Positions 52,966 through 60,489 of a stretch of DNA of 64,000 nt are shown here, in pieces. Source of the stretch: Maribacter sp044594925 (GTDB taxonomy: Bacteria > Bacteroidota > Bacteroidia > Flavobacteriales > Flavobacteriaceae); assembly GCF_044594925.1 (NCBI RefSeq), contig NZ_CP138991.1, positions 1,302,001 to 1,366,000 on the forward strand. Direction: 5' to 3'. Positions within the stretch are counted from its first letter, which is position 1. Each line of letters starts with the position of its first letter. Both the position numbers and the translations under genes were made by a program. The notes beneath the pieces are model-generated. The model did not search any database. It had not been told where the DNA came from and was given only the letters and a program-made list of their open reading frames with translations.

Positions 52966-54390
52966 ATGATTATGTTTAAATCTGTAGCTTGGCTGACCTT
53001 TTTCGGTTTTTCAATTAGTCTTATTTCGCTATTTTTTTTATTATCAAGGCAGTCAGAACATAAAGCTAGCAACATAGAAGACGAAGAAGTGTTGATTACG
53101 GTTGATGTACCTATTTCCGATTTTCTGAGTTTAGCCACCACTGGCGATGAAAAAATTATTGACGCCTTAATTCTTAAAATTGATAAAAATTGGGAAGAGC
53201 GCTATGAAATTATGGTTCTAGAGACCCTCTATTTTTCTAATGACTCCAGAGTTAGGTCGTCACTTAGAAAATTACTGGAGAAAAAAGCCAAGCTAGAAAT
53301 AGAAGTTAATTTTGATAAAACGTTTCAATATATCTGGAACAAAAAAGAGAGTTACTCTAAAGACTACTTTGAATTCAAAGCGCAGCTTCATCAAGCTATA
53401 GATTCCAAATTCTATAAGTACTTTTCAGGTAGGGCCGACCAGAGTAAAATACGTTTAGATGAAGTACGTTGGGGCGGAGTTCTGCAAGATGGTATTCCTC
53501 CTTTACGAAATCCACTAATGATACCTGCTAACCAAGCAACTTATTTAAACGATGACGATATAGTTTTTGGTATTGCTATCAATGGAGATGTTAGAGCTTA
53601 TCCCAAGCGTATTCTTGCCTGGCACGAAATGTTCGTGGATACGGTAGGGGAAGTACCCGTTGCCGGAGTATACTGCACCTTATGCGGTACGGTAATACTA
53701 TACAAGACACAACACAAAGGGATTAATTACGAACTGGGCACTAGTGGTTTCCTATATCGTTCTAATAAATTAATGTATGATAAAAAGACACAATCGCTTT
53801 GGAGTACTTTGGAAGGAGAACCTGTAATAGGTCCATTAACGAATAAAGGCATACAATTAGACTTTTTAAGTGTTGTTACCACCACCTGGGGAGATTGGAA
53901 AACACTACATCCCAACACTAGCGTTTTATCAACAAATACGGGTCACAGAAGAGATTACGGTGAAGGTGTTGCCTATAAAAATTATTTTAGCACGGATGAA
54001 CTTATGTTTACTATTCCAAAAATAGATACCTCTCTAAAGAACAAAGATGAAATCCTCTCCGTTCGCTTACCCGATGTTACCACAGAAAACTATGCGATTT
54101 CTAGTAAATTCTTGAAAAAGAATCCTATTTATCAAGCTAATATTGCTAACGAGTCTTATGTCGTTTTTACTGATAAAAGTGGTGCGCACCGCACTTATTT
54201 TTCTAAAGGAATTCATTTTATCGACTATGATAACAAGATTACTGCTACAGATAATTCTGGAACTATATGGAAATTACAAGAAGAGCAGCTAATAAGTAGT
54301 AACGGAAAAGTTCTAGAAAGATTAGCCACCCACAATGCTTTCTGGTTCGGCTACAAAGCTGCGTTTCCGAATACAATTTTAGTGAAGTAA
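52966..54390 (+). CDS. DUF3179 domain protein, membrane-anchored
   Basis: 474 residues. An N-terminal membrane segment (about 7-26) is followed by a 130-residue helical region and then the DUF3179 domain: GGVLQDGIPPLRNPLMIPANQATYLNDDDIVFGIAINGDVRAYP, AGVYCTLCGTVILY (CxxC), and LGTSGFLYRSNKLMYDKKTQSLWS. The CTLCGT cysteines and the following acidic residues could bind a metal or form a redox pair, but the family has no proven function. It ends convergent with lpd, with a possible shared hairpin between. Confidence 0.85.
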   Translation: MIMFKSVAWLTFFGFSISLISLFFLLSRQSEHKASNIEDEEVLITVDVPISDFLSLATTGDEKIIDALILKIDKNWEERYEIMVLETLYFSNDSRVRSSLRKLLEKKAKLEIEVNFDKTFQYIWNKKESYSKDYFEFKAQLHQAIDSKFYKYFSGRADQSKIRLDEVRWGGVLQDGIPPLRNPLMIPANQATYLNDDDIVFGIAINGDVRAYPKRILAWHEMFVDTVGEVPVAGVYCTLCGTVILYKTQHKGINYELGTSGFLYRSNKLMYDKKTQSLWSTLEGEPVIGPLTNKGIQLDFLSVVTTTWGDWKTLHPNTSVLSTNTGHRRDYGEGVAYKNYFSTDELMFTIPKIDTSLKNKDEILSVRLPDVTTENYAISSKFLKKNPIYQANIANESYVVFTDKSGAHRTYFSKGIHFIDYDNKITATDNSGTIWKLQEEQLISSNGKVLERLATHNAFWFGYKAAFPNTILVK

Positions 54391-54391
54391 T

Positions 54392-54417
54392 TATCCAAAA
54401 GGCAATTGCCCTGGATA
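54392..54417. terminator. Possible hairpin between convergent genes
   Basis: TATCCA (54392-54397) pairs with TGGATA (54412-54417), and the enclosed GGCAATTGCC (54401-54410) is itself a palindrome. It lies between the DUF3179 stop and the lpd stop. No T-run follows on the plus strand, so terminator function is uncertain. Confidence 0.35.
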
Positions 54418-54438
54418 TGTCAATCTTCAATGTTAATA

Positions 54439-55845
54439 CTAAATATGCAAGGCTCTATCTTCAGTAGCAGCCAATGCCGCTTCTTTAACAGCCTCTGCAT
54501 AGGTTGGATGTGCGTGACTCATACGAGCAATATCCTCTGCTGATGCCCGGAATTCCATTGCCGTAACAGCTTCAGTAATTAAATCTGCACAGCGTGCTCC
54601 AATCATATGCACTCCAAGAACTTCGTCGGTAGTTTTATCAGCAAGTATTTTTACGAATCCGTCTATATCCATACTTGCCCTAGACCTACCCAATGCTCTC
54701 ATAGGAAACTGACCCACCTTATAGGCAACGCCAGCATCTTTTAGTTCTTCCTCGGTCTTACCGACCGCAGCGACTTCCGGCCAAGTATACACGACACCTG
54801 GAATCAAATTATAATCAATATGTGGTTTTTGTCCCGCTAATTGCTCTGCGACCAAAGTTCCTTCTTCTTCTGCCTTATGGGCTAACATAGCTCCTTTTAC
54901 CACGTCGCCGATAGCATAGATATTTGAAATATTTGTTTTCAAATGACCATCTACTTCAACTCTACCCCTATCATCTAACTTTACTCCGGCAGCTTCAACA
55001 TTAAGTCCGTCCGTATAAGGCTTTCTTCCAACGGATACCAGACAATAATCACCTTCAAAAACAACTTCTTTTCCTTTTTTATCGTCGGCCTTTATAATCA
55101 CCGTATCGTCTTTACGTTCTACTGATTTCACTTTATGAGATAAGGCAAACTTTACTTTTTGCTTTTTCATCACTTTCGCCAGTTCCTTAGAAAGCGCCGC
55201 ATCCATACCGGGAATAATACGGTCCATATACTCTACAACAGTTACCTCTGCCCCCAGTCGCTTATACACTTGGCCAAGTTCCAATCCTATAACTCCACCA
55301 CCAATAACGATCATATGCTTAGGAATCTCCTTAAGTTTTAAAGCCTCGGTAGAAGTTATAATTCGTTCTTTATCTAACTTTATAAAAGGCAAAGTAGATG
55401 GTTTTGAGCCAGTTGCAATGATAATATTTTTAGCTTCGATGGTTTCTGTTTTGCCATCGTTCTTTTTGATGTTCACATGAGTAGCATCCTTAAAACTACC
55501 CAAGCCTTCATGAACGACTATCTTATTCTTATCCATCAAGAATTGAATGCCTTTGGTAGTCATATCTACAACGCCCTGCTTTCTAGCGATCATCTGTTCT
55601 AGATTTACCTTAACCTCTCCGGGGATTTCTATACCATGCTCCGCGAAATGCTTTACGGCATCCTCATAATGGTGAGAAGAATCCAACAAGGCCTTAGAAG
55701 GTATACAACCTACGTTGAGACAGGTGCCACCTAGTGTGGCGTATTTTTCAATTATCGCAGTTTTCATTCCTAATTGCGCACAACGAATGGCGGCTACATA
55801 TCCTCCAGGTCCTGAGCCGATAACGGCTACATCATATTGATTCAT
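54439..55845 (-). CDS. lpd: Dihydrolipoyl dehydrogenase
   Basis: 468 residues, full length. FAD-binding GSGPGG at 10-15, the redox disulfide in GGTCLNVGCIPSKALL (Cys42 and Cys47), the NAD-binding VIGGGVIGLELGQVYKRLGAEVTVVE near residue 180, the second FAD site YAIGDVVKGAMLAHKAEEEG near 310, and the catalytic HAHPTYAEAVKEAAL near the end are all present. It serves as E3 of the pyruvate, 2-oxoglutarate or branched-chain 2-oxo acid complexes, or the glycine cleavage system; the other subunits are not in this window. Confidence 0.97.
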   Translation of the reverse strand: MNQYDVAVIGSGPGGYVAAIRCAQLGMKTAIIEKYATLGGTCLNVGCIPSKALLDSSHHYEDAVKHFAEHGIEIPGEVKVNLEQMIARKQGVVDMTTKGIQFLMDKNKIVVHEGLGSFKDATHVNIKKNDGKTETIEAKNIIIATGSKPSTLPFIKLDKERIITSTEALKLKEIPKHMIVIGGGVIGLELGQVYKRLGAEVTVVEYMDRIIPGMDAALSKELAKVMKKQKVKFALSHKVKSVERKDDTVIIKADDKKGKEVVFEGDYCLVSVGRKPYTDGLNVEAAGVKLDDRGRVEVDGHLKTNISNIYAIGDVVKGAMLAHKAEEEGTLVAEQLAGQKPHIDYNLIPGVVYTWPEVAAVGKTEEELKDAGVAYKVGQFPMRALGRSRASMDIDGFVKILADKTTDEVLGVHMIGARCADLITEAVTAMEFRASAEDIARMSHAHPTYAEAVKEAALAATEDRALHI

Positions 55846-55930
55846 AAAAATGGATTATGGTCTATTAAAATTTGTCTAACAAAAATACGAATGTTTTATA
55901 GGACTACAAGACCGAATTTAATTCAAAACC

Positions 55931-56392
55931 TTAAAGTATGGGAACTGCTGTACTATGCTTTACTTCATTAATAGAAAATGAACTTTGCGTGCTACCTATA
56001 TGTTGTAGCGTGGTCAGCTTTGAAATCATAAACTCTCTATAGGCCGGCATGTCCTGTACATGAATCTTAATCAAATAATCATAATCGCCGCTTAAATGAT
56101 AGCATTCCACAACTTCATTTAGTTTTAGCACATCTTTTTCAAATTGTTGAATATTAGCTCTGGTATGTTGTATTAGTTTAACGTGGCAAAAAACTGTAAA
56201 ACTCCGATTGATCAACTCCTTGTTCAGCAATGCTACATATCCGTGAATTGTATTGGATTTCTCTAACCGCTTAATTCGCTCATACACGGCGGTGTTGGAG
56301 AGTCCGAGCCTTAAAGCATACTCCTTTGTTGTTTTTTTACAATCTTCTTGTAGTAACCCCATTAGTTTAAGGTCAATTTCGTCAAATTTCAT
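55931..56392 (-). CDS. Lrp/AsnC-family transcriptional regulator
   Basis: 153 residues. N-terminal winged helix-turn-helix (DLKLMGLLQEDCKKTTKEYALRLGLSNTAVYERIKRLEKSNTIHGYVALLN) and a C-terminal RAM ligand-binding domain (FTVFCHVKLIQHTRANIQQFEKDV; EVVECYHLSGDYDYLIKIHVQDMPAYREFM). Such proteins sense amino acids and bind as octamers. It is divergent from methionine gamma-lyase, and the 153-base space between them contains several inverted repeats, so it is a strong candidate to control that gene and itself. Confidence 0.93.
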   Translation of the reverse strand: MKFDEIDLKLMGLLQEDCKKTTKEYALRLGLSNTAVYERIKRLEKSNTIHGYVALLNKELINRSFTVFCHVKLIQHTRANIQQFEKDVLKLNEVVECYHLSGDYDYLIKIHVQDMPAYREFMISKLTTLQHIGSTQSSFSINEVKHSTAVPIL

Positions 56393-56446
56393 AATTGATA
56401 ATTTTTCTCTATTCGCTTTCCAAAAAGAACCTATTTAGAATAAAAA

Positions 56447-56470
56447 TCTAATATAATAATAAACATTAGA
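56447..56470. promoter_or_regulatory. Inverted repeat, candidate Lrp/AsnC site 1
   Basis: TCTAAT (56447-56452) and ATTAGA (56465-56470) pair perfectly with a 12-base spacer. The position between the regulator gene and its divergent neighbour suits an autoregulatory operator. Confidence 0.4.
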
Positions 56471-56490
56471 AGTATTATCTAAATATTATT

Positions 56491-56525
56491 ATATAGATTG
56501 ATTAAATAATCATATAAATCTATAT
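56491..56525. promoter_or_regulatory. Nested inverted repeats, candidate Lrp/AsnC site 2
   Basis: Outer arms ATATAGATT (56491-56499) and AATCTATAT (56517-56525) pair over 9 bases. Within them TGATTA (56499-56504) and TAATCA (56507-56512) form a second repeat with a 2-base spacer. The block ends 20 bases before the methionine gamma-lyase ATG, overlapping the expected promoter. Confidence 0.5.
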
Positions 56526-56545
56526 TTAATGATAAATAAACTAAA

Positions 56546-57766
56546 ATGAACAAGAAAGCAGCAAACGATTTACAGGATTTACAATACTTTGGAGAGTATG
56601 GAGGTGTTAATCCGTCCGTATCCGACTCCTCTACCTATACTTTTCTATCGGCTAAAACCATGTTCGATACTTTTGAAGGAAATACCGAGGGTTGTTATTT
56701 GTACAGTAGGCACTCCTCCCCTTCCAATCTTTACCTGGGTGAAGCATTGGCAGCTTTAGAAGGTACGGAAACAGCAAACGTTACTGCCAGTGGAATGGGT
56801 GCCATAACCGCAGTTATAATGGAACTATGTAATGCGGGCGATCATATTGTCAGCAGCAGAACCATATACGGAGGCACCTATGCTTTTATGAAAAATTTCC
56901 TGAAAAAGTTTAACGTTAGTACTTCCTTTCTTGACATCACGGACTTAAAAGCTGTGGCCGAAAGCATAACCCCGAAAACAAAAATGATTTATTGCGAAAG
57001 TGTAAGCAACCCCTTGTTGGAAGTCGCTGACATTATAGCTTTGTCCAAAATAGCTACAACCAACAATATACCGTTGGTGGTAGACAATACCTTTTCTCCA
57101 CTAACGATAAGCCCTGCCAAACTCGGTGCCGATATTGTTATTCATAGCTTAACAAAATTTATTAACGGCACAAGTGATTGCGTTGCCGGTGTAGTGTGTG
57201 GTACAAAAGAATTCTGCCTAAGCCTAAAAGATGTAAATAGTGGAGCTGGAATGCTTTTGGGAAGCACGCTGGACAGTTTACGAGGAGCCTCTATTCTTAA
57301 AAATATGCGTACCCTACACATACGAATGAAGAAGCACAGTGAAAATGCACAATTTCTATCCCAGAAATTTGAACAAGACGGATTGCGGGTAGTATATCCA
57401 GGTCTAGAATCTCATCAGGGACATTTGACAATGAAAGGTCAAATGAATCTACAATATGGCTACGGTGGTCTTATGACCATAGATGTTGGTACGCTAGAAA
57501 AAGCCAATGCACTTATGGAAATGATGCAAGAAAAAAAACTGGGTTACCTCGCCGTAAGTTTAGGTTTTTATAAAACTTTGTTTAGTGCCCCTGGAACATC
57601 TACTTCTTCCGAAATACCAATGGAAGAACAGGCAGCCATGGGATTGGGAGATGGTCTTATTCGTTTTTCCGTTGGTCTGGATGATGATATTCAAAGAACA
57701 TACAATCTTATGAAAGCCTGTATGGTACATCTTGGAATTTTAAAATCAGAACGTGTAGAAGCGTAA
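56546..57766 (+). CDS. Methionine gamma-lyase-like PLP enzyme (Cys/Met metabolism family)
   Basis: 406 residues. Cys/Met-metabolism PLP fold: YLYSRHSSPSN near 51-61, ASGMGAI near 81, ESVSNPLLEV near 151-160, the Asp180 in VVDNTFSPL, and the PLP lysine in IHSLTKFINGTSDC (Lys204). It probably splits methionine into methanethiol, ammonia and 2-oxobutyrate, but cystathionine lyase or synthase activity cannot be excluded. It is controlled in all likelihood by the divergent Lrp/AsnC gene and is followed after 72 bases by an NhaC-type antiporter. Confidence 0.8.
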   Translation: MNKKAANDLQDLQYFGEYGGVNPSVSDSSTYTFLSAKTMFDTFEGNTEGCYLYSRHSSPSNLYLGEALAALEGTETANVTASGMGAITAVIMELCNAGDHIVSSRTIYGGTYAFMKNFLKKFNVSTSFLDITDLKAVAESITPKTKMIYCESVSNPLLEVADIIALSKIATTNNIPLVVDNTFSPLTISPAKLGADIVIHSLTKFINGTSDCVAGVVCGTKEFCLSLKDVNSGAGMLLGSTLDSLRGASILKNMRTLHIRMKKHSENAQFLSQKFEQDGLRVVYPGLESHQGHLTMKGQMNLQYGYGGLMTIDVGTLEKANALMEMMQEKKLGYLAVSLGFYKTLFSAPGTSTSSEIPMEEQAAMGLGDGLIRFSVGLDDDIQRTYNLMKACMVHLGILKSERVEA

Positions 57767-57838
57767 AGCCATAGATAGACAGGTTTGCACATCCGTGGCA
57801 TAAATCGTAATATTACCAGATAACCAAACCAAAACTAA

Positions 57839-59326
57839 ATGGCCCAGCAAAGTTCCAATAAACATAGGCAAAACGAAAATATTGTTGAAAACAGAGCATT
57901 GAGCATCTATGAGGCTTTAATTCCTGTAATTGCTTTGGTGGGGATGCTTGCTTATAATGTTTATGTATTTGGAGACGATGCATTAAGTGGTTCCAATCAG
58001 TTTATTTTATTGTTAGGAGGTGCTGTAGCAGCGATAGTAGGTTTTAGAAATAAAGTATCGTATAAACAGATGCTTGCCGAAGTTGCTGAAAATGTAAAAT
58101 CGACCACAGGGGCATTGCTCATATTATTAATGGTAGGAGCGCTAGCAGGCACTTGGCTTATTAGTGGTATTATTCCAGCAATGATTTATTACGGCCTACA
58201 AATTTTAAACCCTACTATATTCTTAGCAGCTTGTGTGATAATATGCGCTATTATTTCCATCGCCACCGGAAGTAGCTGGACTACAGCTGCCACCGTTGGT
58301 ATTGCATTGATTGGGATTGGGGACGCATTGGGCATATCTTTGGGAATGACAGCTGGGGCTGTACTTTCTGGAGCTTATTTTGGTGATAAATTATCTCCTT
58401 TAAGTGACACGACCAATCTGGCACCTGCGATGGCCGGAGGAGAATTATTCAGCCATATCAAGTATATGACCATTACCACCGTTCCCACAATAGCAGTGAC
58501 CTTAATTGTATTTATCATTATAGGATTAAATATCGATACTTCAGGAACGGCTGACGTAGACGGTATATTGGCTTCGGTAAATGCTACCTTTAATATTAAC
58601 GGATGGTTATTTTTAGTTCCAATAGCGGTTATTTTTCTTATTGTTAAAAAAACACCTCCCTTAGCCGCTTTACTGATTGGAACATTACTAGGTGCTTTAT
58701 TTGCAATTATATTTCAACCTGATGTTGTAGCAGGGATAACCAATACTAAAGAATTGACTTTTGAATCCGGTTATAAGGGTGTGCTAAAGGCGATAACCGT
58801 AAAAACATCAATACCTACCGATAATGATGCCTTAAACGATTTATTTTCGGCAAAAGGTATGGAGGGTATGCTCGGCACTATATGGCTTATAGTCTGCGCT
58901 ATGGTTTTTGGAGGCATCATGGATGGTATCGGTGCTTTAGCCAGAATCAGTCGTGCCTTATTAAGCTTAGCTAAGACCACATTTGGTCTTTTTGCCAGCA
59001 CTGTAGCCAGTTGTTTGGCATTGAACGTAACCGCTTCTGACCAATATCTCGCTATTGTAGTTCCAGGGAAAATGTTCTCAAAAGCGTATGCAGATAGAGG
59101 CCTTGCACCAGAAAACCTCAGTAGAACCTTGGAAGATTCCGGGACTGTAACTTCTGTACTGGTACCATGGAATACCTGCGGAGCATATCATAGCGGAGTA
59201 CTTGGCGTTAGTGTTATGGAATACTTCGTTTACGCTATATTCAACTGGCTAAGTCCTATCATGACCTTAATCTTTGCAGGACTGGGAATTAAGATAAAAC
59301 AATTGGTAGCTAAAAAGGAAGACTAA
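57839..59326 (+). CDS. NhaC-family Na+/H+ antiporter (or MleN-like exchanger)
   Basis: 495 residues with about 11-12 membrane segments. NhaC-family landmarks are SIATGSSWTTAATVGIALIGIG near residue 138, GAVLSGAYFGDKLSPLSDTTNLAPA near 177-202, and late LNVTASDQYLAIVVPGKMF, SRTLEDSGTVTSVLVPWNTCGAYHSGVLG. Members exchange protons for sodium, and some swap malate for lactate with ion exchange. It follows methionine gamma-lyase on the same strand, so it may handle ions or a product of that reaction, which is inference. Confidence 0.9.
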   Translation: MAQQSSNKHRQNENIVENRALSIYEALIPVIALVGMLAYNVYVFGDDALSGSNQFILLLGGAVAAIVGFRNKVSYKQMLAEVAENVKSTTGALLILLMVGALAGTWLISGIIPAMIYYGLQILNPTIFLAACVIICAIISIATGSSWTTAATVGIALIGIGDALGISLGMTAGAVLSGAYFGDKLSPLSDTTNLAPAMAGGELFSHIKYMTITTVPTIAVTLIVFIIIGLNIDTSGTADVDGILASVNATFNINGWLFLVPIAVIFLIVKKTPPLAALLIGTLLGALFAIIFQPDVVAGITNTKELTFESGYKGVLKAITVKTSIPTDNDALNDLFSAKGMEGMLGTIWLIVCAMVFGGIMDGIGALARISRALLSLAKTTFGLFASTVASCLALNVTASDQYLAIVVPGKMFSKAYADRGLAPENLSRTLEDSGTVTSVLVPWNTCGAYHSGVLGVSVMEYFVYAIFNWLSPIMTLIFAGLGIKIKQLVAKKED

Positions 59327-59443
59327 GGTTTTCAGTAGAACCAAGAAGACCTTGCTATAATTGTTTCATATTTTTATTGCATTTCCCTTATATATCCTTT
59401 CTATATTTTATAATTTCACATACTAATTATAAAAATATAGCAT

Positions 59444-59947
59444 ATGGCTTCCGTAACCCTTAAAGGAAATACAATAAATACACTAGGAACTTTACCATCA
59501 ACGGGTAGTAAAGCCCCAGAATTTCAACTTACTAAAAACGATTTATCTACTGTTGCACTATCTGATTACAAAGGTAGTCGAGTAGTACTTAATATCTTCC
59601 CTAGCGTAGATACAGGCACCTGTGCACAATCCGTTAGACAATTTAATCAAGAAGCTGCTGAGTTAGATAACACTATTGTTCTTTGCATATCTAAAGATTT
59701 ACCTTTTGCACAAGCTCGTTTTTGTGGAGCAGAAGGCATTGATAATGTAGAAATGTTATCCGATTTTAGAGATGGTAATTTTGGTAAAGCATATAATTTA
59801 GAATTTACCGATGGTCCACTAGCCCCTTTACACTCTAGAGCTGTTGTCGTAGTTGATGAAAACGGAAAGGTGATTCATACCGAACAAGTTCCAGAAATAG
59901 TGGACGAACCAAATTACAAGGCTGCTCTAGAAGCACTTATGAACTAA
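59444..59947 (+). CDS. tpx: Thiol peroxidase (atypical 2-Cys peroxiredoxin)
   Basis: 167 residues, normal length. The peroxidatic cysteine is Cys60 (FPSVDTGTCAQSVRQF) and the resolving cysteine is Cys94 (ARFCGAEG), the Tpx spacing, with a further Cys81. LNIFPSVDTGTC and DGPLAPLHSRAVVVVDENGKV are family signatures. It removes hydrogen peroxide and lipid hydroperoxides with thioredoxin. dgkA follows after 19 bases. Confidence 0.96.
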   Translation: MASVTLKGNTINTLGTLPSTGSKAPEFQLTKNDLSTVALSDYKGSRVVLNIFPSVDTGTCAQSVRQFNQEAAELDNTIVLCISKDLPFAQARFCGAEGIDNVEMLSDFRDGNFGKAYNLEFTDGPLAPLHSRAVVVVDENGKVIHTEQVPEIVDEPNYKAALEALMN

Positions 59948-59966
59948 AGAAGTATACGCACAGATC

Positions 59967-60332
59967 ATGCCCAAAGAATCTTTTTTGGTCAACCGACTAA
60001 AAAGTGTAGGTTATGCCCTTCGGGGTGCCCTACTGCTTATTAGAACGGAAGCCAGTATTAAAATACAGGTCTTCATCACCCTAGTGATGACGGCCCTTGG
60101 TTTTTATTATGATATATCCAACACAGAATGGATACTTCAAATATTCGCTATAGCAATGGTATTAGGTGTGGAAGGAATGAACACGGCAGTGGAAAAAGTG
60201 GCAGATTATATTCAACCGGAGTTTGACCCAAAAATTGGTTTTATCAAGGATATTTCTGCCGGAGCAGTGATGTTAGTTTCCATTGCAGCTTCCATTATCG
60301 GCTGTATCATTTATATCCCAAAGATTTTTTAA
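59967..60332 (+). CDS. dgkA: Diacylglycerol kinase-family membrane protein
   Basis: 121 residues with three membrane segments. The family core is kept: LKSVGYALRGALLLIRTEASIKIQVF and GVEGMNTAVEKVADYI, with the catalytic glutamate and NTA motif near residues 70-77. The family phosphorylates diacylglycerol or undecaprenol; in many non-proteobacterial members undecaprenol is the substrate. It follows tpx and precedes ftsK, with a dispersed repeat in the following gap. Confidence 0.9.
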   Translation: MPKESFLVNRLKSVGYALRGALLLIRTEASIKIQVFITLVMTALGFYYDISNTEWILQIFAIAMVLGVEGMNTAVEKVADYIQPEFDPKIGFIKDISAGAVMLVSIAASIIGCIIYIPKIF

Positions 60333-60348
60333 TAGTGCTATACAAACC

Positions 60349-60460
60349 GCTTAGATAGCAAATAACTTCGAGGCAAGTCCACGAGACATAGAAAGAAAAA
60401 TTAACACTGATTTCGACTAAAGCGTCTGGGTATTTTAAATCTGGATTATCGAGTAAATTT
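60349..60460. repeat. Structured dispersed repeat, copy B
   Basis: About 110 bases aligning with copy A at 37898-38006. Shared blocks include GGCAAG(T/C)CC, TTTCGAC..AAGCGTC.GGGTATTT, AAATCT and TTATCGAGTAAAT. The central hairpin that is perfect in copy A is partly decayed here. It lies upstream of ftsK, and its 3' end forms part of the candidate ftsK promoter box. Confidence 0.65.
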
Positions 60461-60461
60461 G
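60454..60461 (+). promoter_or_regulatory. Candidate ftsK promoter box TAAATTTG
   Basis: TAAATTTG is an exact TAnnTTTG match 28 bases before the ftsK ATG. It begins inside the conserved end of the dispersed repeat (TCGAGTAAAT). No good upstream TTTG is seen at the standard distance. Confidence 0.45.
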
Positions 60462-60489
60462 TATTTTTACCCCTAGAATAAAAGAATCC

